Shown in pieces: positions 34,301 through 44,703 of a stretch of DNA of 64,000 nt. The notes below the pieces were generated by a model. It saw nothing but the letters and a program-made list of their open reading frames with translations. It was not told the DNA's origin and did no database searches. Source of the stretch: an uncultured Bacteroidota bacterium (GTDB lineage: Bacteria; Bacteroidota; Bacteroidia; Chitinophagales; Chitinophagaceae); NCBI GenBank assembly GCA_903829015.1, contig CAIKOJ010000220.1:1-64000 (forward strand). Reading direction: 5' to 3'. A program made the position numbers and the translations under genes. Position 1 is the first letter of the stretch, and each line of letters opens with the position of its first letter.

Positions 34301-35218
34301 ATCACCAACAGCAATGTTACCCACTTTGAAAATGATACCAATACCAATATCACCCGGATGGTTTACACCAACATTATAATAAGATGTTCCACCAAAAGTT
34401 GTGTTCATTGCCCAACCCAAAGCCAAATCAGTGCCAACCGACAGACCCCATGAGTTATATATACAAGCTACTGCACGGCAATCTTTAGTACATAACGACA
34501 TTGGAGGAAGAGTTGAGCTACTGCCAGTTGCTGTAACCTGCACCCTGTGAGCAATGTCATTCTGATAATTGATCACATTGTTAGTAGGGAACCCGCCACC
34601 AGGCCATGTTTGATCATTATCAGGATCACATGATCTCCAGTAGTAAACGTTATTAATAATGCCGGCACCGGTATTATAGAACTTAGTTGTAAAAACTACA
34701 GCATTGGCATTCGTATCAACGCGTGATTCTTGTTTGATTAAAAGACTTGCACCACCCGGATTATATGTTCCTGTCTGGAATCCTTTGATAACACCACCTA
34801 CGTTTGAGTATGAACTCATGGTGCCTCCGGTCATTGTCCCTGGTCCCGAATAAGAAAAACCAGATCCTGTACCTTGGTAAGCCTGACATCTAGAACCATT
34901 CGCCTGTACCTCCCACCCCTCAAAAGGACTTCCAGGGTAAGTGTAATCTCCCATAAATGGCGGTGAGCCAACAGTCCAGCCATCATGTCCGTAGTCATAA
35001 ACTTCAGCTAATGGGGCACCAGGTGTAACTCCGGGACCACCGTTGTGCGGATGATAACCAACTGGTGGTGCCGGAGCACCCAGAGCGCCATTACCAACGA
35101 TACCGATTTCCAACCAGTGCCCTTGAAGATAACAATTTGCGCCAACTAATTGCGCATAGGATACACGGCTGCAAAGTATCAGCGTAATAAAAACTAAAAA
35201 GAGGTATTGCTTTTTCAT
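31352..35218 (-). CDS. Giant secreted Ig-like protein with T9SS type B sorting domain
   Basis: A 1288-residue surface or secreted protein. A signal peptide (MKKQYLFLVFITLILCSRVSYAQ) is followed by an N-terminal globular region of some 380 residues and then many Ig-like repeats (for example GPLCQGGTDTMRLTC, CGPGMLGMTYAW, CQYIGPIVPLTVTPSDSAKWY), several with paired Cys. The last about 90 residues, from FPNAFTPNG through RILNRWGQTIFES to VYYYILKYDCGG and VTLIR, are the gliding motility-associated (CHU_C) type B T9SS sorting domain. Family knowledge places it on the cell surface, for adhesion or biofilm. It is the first of two type B proteins on this strand. The N-terminal domain resembles none I can name with certainty. 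Confidence 0.9.
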   Translation of the reverse strand: MKKQYLFLVFITLILCSRVSYAQLVGANCYLQGHWLEIGIVGNGALGAPAPPVGYHPHNGGPGVTPGAPLAEVYDYGHDGWTVGSPPFMGDYTYPGSPFEGWEVQANGSRCQAYQGTGSGFSYSGPGTMTGGTMSSYSNVGGVIKGFQTGTYNPGGASLLIKQESRVDTNANAVVFTTKFYNTGAGIINNVYYWRSCDPDNDQTWPGGGFPTNNVINYQNDIAHRVQVTATGSSSTLPPMSLCTKDCRAVACIYNSWGLSVGTDLALGWAMNTTFGGTSYYNVGVNHPGDIGIGIIFKVGNIAVGDSSVVSCAYVFNGSTGLDSVGAFPEPALAIGGSIAVAPAPYPNVVIDTYNACAHPGLTAVPVDVLYGDEKAWTWSTWTWSPSLGLASTTGVHNIIYTTVLPPSITYTITGVDAATCQTRTMLLTIVSCNNVRANEPCYGDTLFLRRVGDSTGCTYFWYGPAGYTSTQQNPFIYPATYADSTKFFVVRTLAGLHDTDSIAAVVHHTPVITVSNNGPLCQGGTDTMRLTCGPGMLGMTYAWNGPPAFTSSLQNPTISPFVDVDTGNYRVIVTSPYGCKDTGVTRARVIIRPSPPNIINRDFYCQGEVYAPYTVTGVNPGATVFWWSVAVGGTSSLVPPVFTTAVPGTYVIWASQKDGNCESLRDIDTVRVVTTPLAPVVTGVQDYCQYIGPIVPLTVTPSDSAKWYTASIGGAPAYIAPIPNINVPGTTNFWVSRIDSGCEGPRTPTSYTIHAKPAPPVVTQTPWCQYRTPGPIQVAPSGAGDVLTYYGPGVTGGYSTAPTPSSSVAPDTIFYYITETTVPWGCISDSAIDKVVIKVKPQPPVTHDIRYCQHDFARPMNERVDSEFHSHLNWYFNSIPLPPTPKPYTDTVPGFTTYWVSQTVPNDATGCESDSAALKVEVVYKPDFIIESEKPWVCQFDSLHMAYKGPALFEPGYNWTLPVGAYFANNSNAGDSMITVRFDSTHQNNYITLRASNDSGFCYSDAQIRIKVVPQPTMIAYTKPDVCLGDTVALSLATRADDAYTYKWFIDNVIMDASTALNVLTSNSNTGGPFSISWVDSGRHVIKITSSSVEGCKSMPTYDTVLVHTGPDATFKITSHHDHGICLEDSVEFSATINNLNYSYVWGPEHDFNNLNQSIAWGKMEEVKNVITLKVTDPYGCYATAKLDVDAGSCCLIAFPNAFTPNGSGPEENNVFKPYVAGYHRFHMFRILNRWGQTIFESANSSVMGWDGKFNGVPQEMGVYYYILKYDCGGKSLEQKGDVTLIR

Positions 35219-35452
35219 AATCGTATTGTTAATGTAATAGCGAAATCTAAAAATTTTGACTCAATATTTAAATAAATCGGGTTATAAATTTACTCGATTT
35301 TCTGTAAAATACTAATTTTTCCTTAGGTACAAATAAAAATAATTTCTTTTATTAATTACTGGTTATAAATAATGCCCATATAAGCCTTTAACATTACCTT
35401 AGATATTAATAGACAGCTTTATAGTAGATAAGGTTGGCATCAATATATATAT
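35219..35452. other. Intergenic region between two type B surface-protein genes
   Basis: This AT-rich gap of 234 bases lies between two tandem minus-strand genes. I see no ORF, clear promoter or strong hairpin in it. Confidence 0.4.
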
Positions 35453-38400
35453 TTATCTTAGCAATGTCACGTTCCCCTGATGGGTTTCTTTCTGCCCATC
35501 CTTAAAAGTAGCATCCATCTTATATACATATACTCCTACTGGCTGGTCTTTATCGTTAAACTTACCGTCCCAACCTGCTCCATTAAGCGTGGTTGTTTCA
35601 AAAACCAACTGACCCCAACGATTATAAATCTCCATTTTAAAGCTGGTTAGGCCCTTTGTCAGGTACTGCCGCGGAAAGAAATAATCATTCGATCCGTCTC
35701 CATTGGGTGTAAATACATTAGGTATGTTCATATAGCAATCATTGATAACCCATATGGAGTCCGACGATTCACATCCATCAACAATAACTTTAAGTCCGTA
35801 ACGACCTGGAGCTACAACGGAAATAAAAGGTGTGGTTTGCCCCGTGGTCCATTTCCATCTTGCAGCACTGTTTCCTGCATTGATATTGTCACCAATTTTC
35901 AATGCAGTGCTGCCAGGGCAAATTGATGTATCTCCCCCCAGATAAACATTAGGTGAAGCGAATAAATTGATCACTCTGGAAGTTCCAACGTCTTTGCAAA
36001 CTCTATAGTGAGCAATTACTGAAACTGTGAATTGACCTGCAGCATCGTAGGAATGAATTACTGGATTGATATTGACTATGCTATCACCATCTCCAAAGAA
36101 CCACGATACACCGGTATTCCCGATGCCTGTGTAAACGCCTTTAAATGTTACCGACGTACTACGGCATAATACACTGTCAGAAACCTGTATACTTACCGGA
36201 CTTAGAGAGTCTACTTGCACTAATGCTGTTGCCGTATCGTAGCACGGTACAAAATCTGTTGCAATTAACTGAACCTTGTACACACCTGAATTATTGTATG
36301 TGTAAGTAGGGTTCAGCAAATTAGATGTGGCTCCGTTCCCAAATGACCATGCATATGAAGTACCGGTACCAAAAGAGTAATTTGAAAAACTAACCGGATC
36401 ATTCTGACAAACGATCGAAGGTGTATCTGTAAACTGAGCACTCAAAGGGTGTAATAGTGAGTCTTTCAGTTTAAAGCTATCCAGACAATAAAGGTTGGTT
36501 GCAATCAGCGTAACCGTGTAGACCCCCTGAGCAAAAATATGACTTGGATTAGTTGCAGTATCTGTATAACCATCACCGAAATGCCATACGTAATACAACG
36601 GACCAGTTGACATTGATGAGTTGAAATAAAATACAGTATCTCCTTTGCAACCATAATGCACCGCATCGCTGAAACCCGCTGTTAGCGGAGGATCTACCAG
36701 AACTGCACCTCCCACAACTGGAGAAAGACAGGGTCCTATTTTATTTGTGAATGAAGTATAGTTTCCGCTACACAAGCCGTCCATATGCAATGTACTATCT
36801 GGATAACCTACCAATATCATCGGAGGTTGCACTACACCATTACGAGTGTAGAAAATTGAATCTATGGAACCTGGTGGAACGCCATGAATAATAATGGAGC
36901 CATCGCAATATCCACATTGGGTGGGATTGGTAAATGAAGTAATAAAAAACGTTGGCGGAGCAGGTGCTATTAGCGTATATGGCCCAACTGGCGGAGTAAC
37001 GCAGCTTCCAAAAGAGGCAACAATGTTATCATACACGCCTTCGCAAAGACCGGTGAGTGTTACTGTGCCTGTACCACTACTTATGGTTGATACAGGTGCC
37101 TGTGCCACTCCATTAAAATTGTAATTTATGGTAAATGCATGACTGCTGTACAACCCGTGTAGCACCAGGATTCCGTCGCATACGCCACAGGCAGTAGGAT
37201 TGGTAGGTGTAACACTACTGATTGAAATCGGCGGATCTAACAATGTGTACGGCCCTACAGGTGGTGTAATGCACGACCCGTAAGACGCCACAATATTGTC
37301 GTAGATGCCTGCACACAAACCGGTTAACGTAATAGTACCTGAAGGTGATGTAGATGTAGATATCGGAGGCTGCGGTGTACCATTGTAATAATAATTTATA
37401 GTAAATGCATGGCTGGGATACAAACCATGGATAACAAGAATTCCGTCGCATAACCCACACTTTGTTGGGTTAGCTGTCGTAACACTTGCAATCGAAATTG
37501 GTGGATCCGTCAATGTTACAGCATGCGGCAGCGAGAGGCACCCGCCCTGCCTGGCTGTAATGTTGGTATAAGATCCTGCGCAAAGTCCGGTAATTGTAAT
37601 AGTGCCACCACCCGAAACAGTTCTTATCAGCTGAGGTTGTGGAATACCGCCATAATCGTAATTGATAGTATCTATGCGCCCCGGTGTTAGGCCATTGATA
37701 GTAATTGTGCCATCACATGCGCCACATATCGTAGGGTTAGTGGATGAAGTGGTGATCACAATTGAACCAGTTGGGTTTACAGTATAATATCCAAATGAAG
37801 TATCTGCACAACCAAGAGCCCCGGCTTTGTAGGTGGTTCTTGTAGTTGGGCACACAACAATAGAAGTTCCTGTTCCGAGGTAAGCTCCTGTAGACGCATT
37901 ATACCAGTAAACAGCAGATGACTGATATGGAATGGGCGCATACGGAATCGACGCAACCGTATAAGTAACCCCTCCTCCAACTATTGGGATCGGCGTAAAA
38001 CGCCATGCCTCCGTAGGTGGTATAGTCCATACCGACGGAAAATCTCTTCCCGGTGCAGTTACTGCATCTGTTCCGGCGGCATTCTGTACGCCTACTATCG
38101 CATAACCTCCGTTCCAGGTAGAGCATACTGGCTTTTGAGCTATGTGTACCTCAATTATATTGGTTGTTTCATACAGAATAATTTGCGTAGTAGTAATTTG
38201 CGTACCACATGAAAACATGCTGCATCCACACCAAGACACCACAAATTTTCTGAATGGAGCAGCACCATCTGTTGAATATTTCTCTGAGCCAACTGGGATG
38301 CCGGTAAAAAAGATATCAATGTCGCACCATGGGCCGCAGATATTGTTCAATTTACTGGGGTTGCCCAGCAATGGTGCTGTAATAGGCCACGGATCACCAG

Positions 38401-38692
38401 CTCCGGCATCACCAACGTTAAAGTCAAGCGTGCCGTTAGCACCAAGCACAACCTGTGTATAATTGACACCGTAAAAATTAAAAGGAAACCCAATTGAGTG
38501 CAGTCCGGAATAAATATCGTCAGATGTTACACCGGCATCTATTGGTGTATCACCTACTACAACTGCATTCAAAGTTGTGCACAATACCGTGCAGCTTAAA
38601 GTATCACTGCTGTAAACAGTAACCTGCGAAAACGATTTATGCGACAACAACAACAGCGTTATTATCAGCACCCTTATAAAATATCTGCTCAT
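35453..38692 (-). CDS. Large surface protein with SprB-like and PKD repeats, T9SS type B
   Basis: A 1079-residue exported protein. The ATG at 38692 starts the signal peptide (MSRYFIRVLIITLLLLSHKSFSQ); the TTG at 38701 would add three residues. Residues about 24-250 are a globular domain. About residues 315-690 hold four tandem repeats of about 90 residues, each opening with NPTxCGxCDG and ending GLCxGxYxNI...CxxPPVGPYTL; they resemble SprB-type surface-adhesin repeats. Three PKD domains follow (WHFGDGYTD, WSFGNGATS, WFFGDGDSI). The C-terminus with PNVFTPNGDGSNDYFFP, IYNRWGQLVFETT and VGVYVYKMDATF is the type B sorting domain. Probable adhesin. Confidence 0.9.
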   Translation of the reverse strand: MSRYFIRVLIITLLLLSHKSFSQVTVYSSDTLSCTVLCTTLNAVVVGDTPIDAGVTSDDIYSGLHSIGFPFNFYGVNYTQVVLGANGTLDFNVGDAGAGDPWPITAPLLGNPSKLNNICGPWCDIDIFFTGIPVGSEKYSTDGAAPFRKFVVSWCGCSMFSCGTQITTTQIILYETTNIIEVHIAQKPVCSTWNGGYAIVGVQNAAGTDAVTAPGRDFPSVWTIPPTEAWRFTPIPIVGGGVTYTVASIPYAPIPYQSSAVYWYNASTGAYLGTGTSIVVCPTTRTTYKAGALGCADTSFGYYTVNPTGSIVITTSSTNPTICGACDGTITINGLTPGRIDTINYDYGGIPQPQLIRTVSGGGTITITGLCAGSYTNITARQGGCLSLPHAVTLTDPPISIASVTTANPTKCGLCDGILVIHGLYPSHAFTINYYYNGTPQPPISTSTSPSGTITLTGLCAGIYDNIVASYGSCITPPVGPYTLLDPPISISSVTPTNPTACGVCDGILVLHGLYSSHAFTINYNFNGVAQAPVSTISSGTGTVTLTGLCEGVYDNIVASFGSCVTPPVGPYTLIAPAPPTFFITSFTNPTQCGYCDGSIIIHGVPPGSIDSIFYTRNGVVQPPMILVGYPDSTLHMDGLCSGNYTSFTNKIGPCLSPVVGGAVLVDPPLTAGFSDAVHYGCKGDTVFYFNSSMSTGPLYYVWHFGDGYTDTATNPSHIFAQGVYTVTLIATNLYCLDSFKLKDSLLHPLSAQFTDTPSIVCQNDPVSFSNYSFGTGTSYAWSFGNGATSNLLNPTYTYNNSGVYKVQLIATDFVPCYDTATALVQVDSLSPVSIQVSDSVLCRSTSVTFKGVYTGIGNTGVSWFFGDGDSIVNINPVIHSYDAAGQFTVSVIAHYRVCKDVGTSRVINLFASPNVYLGGDTSICPGSTALKIGDNINAGNSAARWKWTTGQTTPFISVVAPGRYGLKVIVDGCESSDSIWVINDCYMNIPNVFTPNGDGSNDYFFPRQYLTKGLTSFKMEIYNRWGQLVFETTTLNGAGWDGKFNDKDQPVGVYVYKMDATFKDGQKETHQGNVTLLR

Positions 38693-38834
38693 AAAATTCA
38701 ACTTACTTCCTATAATAGACGGACTTTTTGTCCAAAAGGTTTGTAATATTACTAAAATTTAGCGAATATTCAAAAGCCGTATCTGGAAAAATTGCAGGGT
38801 AATAATATTACTATAACATTTGTTTGTGTTGCAG

Positions 38835-39338
38835 TTATTTCCTTTTGTATATCGGCACGGTAGAGCAAGGCTCTCCGTACATCAGCGATTTTACCACCGG
38901 CAACAGGTGTTGAGATGCGGCTACATAAGCTGCCTCTGGTATTTCTGTGTCGCCACATCCTTTCAGTACCACTCTCTTATCAGCATATTCGGTCGTATCT
39001 ATGGCTGCGATCTGTTTTTCTATTATCAATTTCTGCAACTCAGCAGGCGTGCCGAAATAAACCGACGCTGCAGTATTTTGCAAATAAGACACCGCCAGCA
39101 TATACGCCCAAACCGGCACTATAGCATCAGCTGTACAGCATATAGCTACATGTTTACCCAAAAACTGCTGCCAGTCAAATTCAGGTAATGCTGCCCTGTA
39201 ATCTTTTTCTTTTAGAATCATTTCACGAAACAGGAACGGCTTCAGATCAAAAGTAGCAATTGAATCCACCGGGATGAAAGGAGCCAGATCAAGCGTCACA
39301 ATTCCGCTTTCGGCAACTTTATTAACTATGGTTTCCAT
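38835..39338 (-). CDS. DUF2480 family protein
   Basis: A 167-residue cytoplasmic protein with ESGIVTLDLAPFIP, LKPFLFREMILKEKDYRAAL, FDWQQFLGKHVAICCTADAIVPVWAYML and VVLKGCGDTEIPEAAYVAASQHLLPVVKSLMYGEPCSTVPIYK. This fits the DUF2480 family, nearly confined to Bacteroidota and of unknown function. Several conserved Cys (in CCTAD, KGCGD and EPCS) might be functional. It has no signal peptide. A -7 box (TATTTTTG, 39346-39353) lies eight bases before the start, so transcription could begin almost at the start codon. Confidence 0.88.
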   Translation of the reverse strand: METIVNKVAESGIVTLDLAPFIPVDSIATFDLKPFLFREMILKEKDYRAALPEFDWQQFLGKHVAICCTADAIVPVWAYMLAVSYLQNTAASVYFGTPAELQKLIIEKQIAAIDTTEYADKRVVLKGCGDTEIPEAAYVAASQHLLPVVKSLMYGEPCSTVPIYKRK

Positions 39339-39345
39339 ATTTATG

Positions 39346-39353
39346 CAAAAATA
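39346..39353 (-). promoter_or_regulatory. -7 element for the DUF2480 gene
   Basis: On the minus strand TATTTTTG matches TAnnTTTG, followed by C, very close to the ATG at 39338. This suggests a nearly leaderless mRNA. Confidence 0.4.
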
Positions 39354-39454
39354 CGATAATTAGAGTTCTGCATAAAAATCATCATTTAAATATCATGATT
39401 GGGAATATTGATAATCAGAAAGAGAATCCATGTAGCAATCTAATAATTCCAATA

Positions 39455-39482
39455 AAAAAAAGAGCCGCTTTCAGCGGCTCTT
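39455..39482 (-). terminator. Terminator of the 39505-40584 gene
   Basis: AGAGCCGCT and AGCGGCTCT pair around TTC. On the minus strand the stem is followed by eight U, ending the lipoprotein gene. Confidence 0.85.
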
Positions 39483-39504
39483 CATTCCTTGAATTGAATT
39501 TTTA

Positions 39505-40584
39505 TCAATGATATTCGTACTGAAACTTAATGTTTTGGGTCACAGTGTTTTTTAAAGTGCTGTCTTTAACAATAACCGTTTCATTTGTCACTTTGCTGTC
39601 GGCATCTATTGTGTAAGAGATGTTGGTCTTATTGTACGACGAAGTGATAGATGCAATCATATGCTTGTTCTGATAAATATTCACACCATATGTAGTAAAC
39701 GAACCTAATTGCAAATAATCGCAAGGTCTGTCGGCTAAATAATCGTAAAAATCATAGAACTGCTTTGCAGAATATCCGGCTGGCCAATATCCGGTACGGA
39801 AAATATTTCCGTCAAAATCTACTGCATTTACTGTTATCTTATCTTCAAAGAATCCACCTATCTGGTCATTGTATCCGTTTACAACTTTTGTGGTACTGGT
39901 TGGCACCAACCCCGGTGTTGTTACGCCATAAGTAACAGTGATAGGCAGGATAACACCAGTGTCGCGGTATTTGTATGGTGGCGGCGCAATATATGGTACT
40001 ACAGCACTATCCGGAAATTTAACGGCAATGTTTCCGTCGAAAAACCGGTAATGCAGGTCGGCAGCGTCCGAAGTATATGTAAGCCTTCCTGTGAGTGTAG
40101 TATTCGTGTCGCGATAGGTTACAATTTCAGAGCCCAGCAGAGCACCGAAATAAGTAAAATTGTGTACTTCATTGGGGAAATAAGCATCCTTTATTTGTCC
40201 GTAAATATTCAGAATAAAAGTGTCTTTTTCCATTACCTGATTGGTACTCAGGTCGGTAGTTTTTTTAAAGATCGAATCAGCAACATATGAAAAATCCATT
40301 CTCGTCAAAGCCCTTCCTGCTTTTACTTTGTTCGAATCATTGGAGGTAAAGTATATCCTTGAAACCCTTTTATTACCATCATATTCAAATCTATAATTCT
40401 CTGTAACCAACTGTACCGGAACGGCAGGAGCTACCATGTTAGTAGTAATGACAGTCGTGTAAGCAAGTAGCCTGTAATTTTCAGATGTGGGATTAGTAGG
40501 GTGAATTTCCTTCTTGCACGATGTGTAAGTCACCAGGAACGCTCCCGTCACAACAGCAAGTAAAAGCAAAAACGATCTTTTCAT
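39505..40584 (-). CDS. Lipoprotein of unknown function
   Basis: A 359-residue lipoprotein. From the ATG at 40584 it starts MKRSFLLLLAVVTGAFL with the lipobox TYTSC and then KKEIHP. The rest is beta-rich with YRFEYDGNKRVSRIYF, LTRMDFSYVADSIFKKT, HNFTYFGALLGSEIVTYRDT and repeated dyads of strands that resemble small YD-type/DUF4595-like structures of Bacteroidota outer proteins, though I cannot assign a family. It ends KFQYEYH. Monocistronic by layout, with its own terminator. Confidence 0.65.
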   Translation of the reverse strand: MKRSFLLLLAVVTGAFLVTYTSCKKEIHPTNPTSENYRLLAYTTVITTNMVAPAVPVQLVTENYRFEYDGNKRVSRIYFTSNDSNKVKAGRALTRMDFSYVADSIFKKTTDLSTNQVMEKDTFILNIYGQIKDAYFPNEVHNFTYFGALLGSEIVTYRDTNTTLTGRLTYTSDAADLHYRFFDGNIAVKFPDSAVVPYIAPPPYKYRDTGVILPITVTYGVTTPGLVPTSTTKVVNGYNDQIGGFFEDKITVNAVDFDGNIFRTGYWPAGYSAKQFYDFYDYLADRPCDYLQLGSFTTYGVNIYQNKHMIASITSSYNKTNISYTIDADSKVTNETVIVKDSTLKNTVTQNIKFQYEYH

Positions 40585-40721
40585 ACAGGCAATTTTAATC
40601 ATTATCTGGTCAAAAATAGTAAATAGAAATCAATATTCAATGGTTATGTTAGCGCCCAAAGCCTTAAAAACAGGAAAAAACACCCTTAAATATGCCTACC
40701 GGAGAAAATCGAATCTCAATG

Positions 40722-42161
40722 TTACTTTATCAGCTTTACAAATTCAATCATCATTTTCGCAAAGTCATCCACATGGTTTAAAGATAACTCTCTCGACCTG
40801 TCCAGAACATCGTGGTAATAACCCGGTCCACCATTTGAATAATAAAAGAAAGATGGAACCCCGGCCTGCGAAAAATAATAATGATCACTATTCGCAGCAG
40901 CACCCCTGCTTTTTATTTCCGGAAGGTATTTGTCCCTGTTGTTCAATTGCTGCAGCAAGTCAAATTGCTGCGGATATACGGTAGCATTTACAACGGTTAC
41001 TCCATTTGTTGCATCTCCCATTATATCTATGTTATTCAGAAATTTTATCTTTTTCAACGGCACCATCGGATGTGCCACAAAGAATTCCGACCCCATCAAT
41101 GAGGCTTCTTCGCCCGCAAATGCAATGAAAAGCATACTATAGTGTTGAGGATGTTTGGCAAAATATGCCGCCAGATATATCAAAACTGCCACACCACTGG
41201 CATTATCACTGGCCCCCGGGAAATAAGTGGTATCGCCCATCATTCCAAGGTGATCGTAGTGAGCAGAGAAAACAATATATGAGTCAGCTACCTCACCTGG
41301 CACGGTTGCAACAATATTTTCACTTCTTACACGTGGCTGAAATACGGCATCTGCCATAACAGTCATTTTCCTGATCTTCCTGGGCATTATTTCCCGGTCC
41401 ATGTAAAACACAGTAGCAGCAATGGTTTCACGGCTCACAGACCATGTCAGCTTGCCATCTTCTGGTATTATAAAACAGCCTTTTGGTAATGTTGCTGCAA
41501 ACTGGCTTTTGCGTATTTGTAGCACCTGTTTGCAAAAAGAATCCAAATGTTCAAAAAGGTATACCTGCCCTTCGGTAAAGGTGAGCATTTGTTGTTTCCA
41601 TACCATTGAGTCCTTTACATAATTCAGGTCAACTACTTTAACCTGCAAATTCTCGCCGGAATAAGACGGGCTGGCCGGATCGATCAGAAAATCTACACCA
41701 GCAGCTAGTGAGTCACCATTTACACTGATAAACATCTTACCGGGGAATGTATTTACAGGAAAAGCAAACGCTTGCGCCCACGGCCCATCTGGTTTCACCG
41801 GTTTGAGTTTGTATTGCCTGAATTGTCGCACTATGTATCTGGCAGCTGAGTCTCTTCCTCCTAATACATAACCTCTGCCATGCATATAGTGAGATGACAA
41901 GACTTCGATCTGTTTTTTGATCCACCTTTTCTGCACTTCAGCTTTCTCCCTTGCTTTCTTTAGCTCATCATTGAGTTCATGATGCGTTGTATCCTGAACG
42001 ATGTGGTGTACAGTATCTACAAAAGTATTCGCAGGTAGCGTTGTATCGTAAGAAGTGTAGTCTTTTACTGTACTGTCTGGTCGGTTCTCGACCTGTGCGC
42101 TGGCATCTGAGCAAACCAGTAAAAATACCAAAACCAAAAAAACTGATAACCTGTACATCAT
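40722..42161 (-). CDS. Exported M28-family zinc aminopeptidase
   Basis: A 479-residue exported metallopeptidase. After the signal peptide (MYRLSVFLVLVFLLVCSDASAQ) and a region with a PA-like insert come the M28 motifs: FSAHYDHLGM (zinc His), FPGASDNASGVA (bridging Asp), FAGEEASLMGS (catalytic and metal Glu), NNIDIMGDATNG (Asp) and YYHDVLDR (zinc His). The set is complete for two-zinc aminopeptidases that remove N-terminal residues from peptides. It probably acts in the periplasm or outside. The ATG at 42161 (or 42158) begins the signal peptide; a GTG at 42182 is less likely. Single gene, divergent from gyrB. Confidence 0.9.
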   Translation of the reverse strand: MMYRLSVFLVLVFLLVCSDASAQVENRPDSTVKDYTSYDTTLPANTFVDTVHHIVQDTTHHELNDELKKAREKAEVQKRWIKKQIEVLSSHYMHGRGYVLGGRDSAARYIVRQFRQYKLKPVKPDGPWAQAFAFPVNTFPGKMFISVNGDSLAAGVDFLIDPASPSYSGENLQVKVVDLNYVKDSMVWKQQMLTFTEGQVYLFEHLDSFCKQVLQIRKSQFAATLPKGCFIIPEDGKLTWSVSRETIAATVFYMDREIMPRKIRKMTVMADAVFQPRVRSENIVATVPGEVADSYIVFSAHYDHLGMMGDTTYFPGASDNASGVAVLIYLAAYFAKHPQHYSMLFIAFAGEEASLMGSEFFVAHPMVPLKKIKFLNNIDIMGDATNGVTVVNATVYPQQFDLLQQLNNRDKYLPEIKSRGAAANSDHYYFSQAGVPSFFYYSNGGPGYYHDVLDRSRELSLNHVDDFAKMMIEFVKLIK

Positions 42162-42182
42162 GTGAGCAGTAAAATTAAACAC

Positions 42183-44481
<2,299 letters not shown>

Positions 44482-44501
44482 AAACATAATATTTTTTTCA
44501 C

Positions 44502-44540
44502 AAAAGCGATGCACCGTATTAAACGGTGCATCGCTTTTTT
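44502..44540 (+). terminator. gyrB terminator
   Basis: AAAAGCGATGCACCGT pairs perfectly with ACGGTGCATCGCTTTT around ATTAA, with a T run. Confidence 0.95.
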
Positions 44541-44703
44541 ATTATCTTTTTATTAATTTATTTGCTCTAGTTGCATATTCTTAACAATTGTAAAAAATGT
44601 ATTGACTTTGCTTGTTACGTTTCATGATTAAAATAATATATTCCCCTATGTTATTAAAATCCGGAACGTGCTTAATTTAGTGGAATCTAAATCTATTCTC
44701 AAA

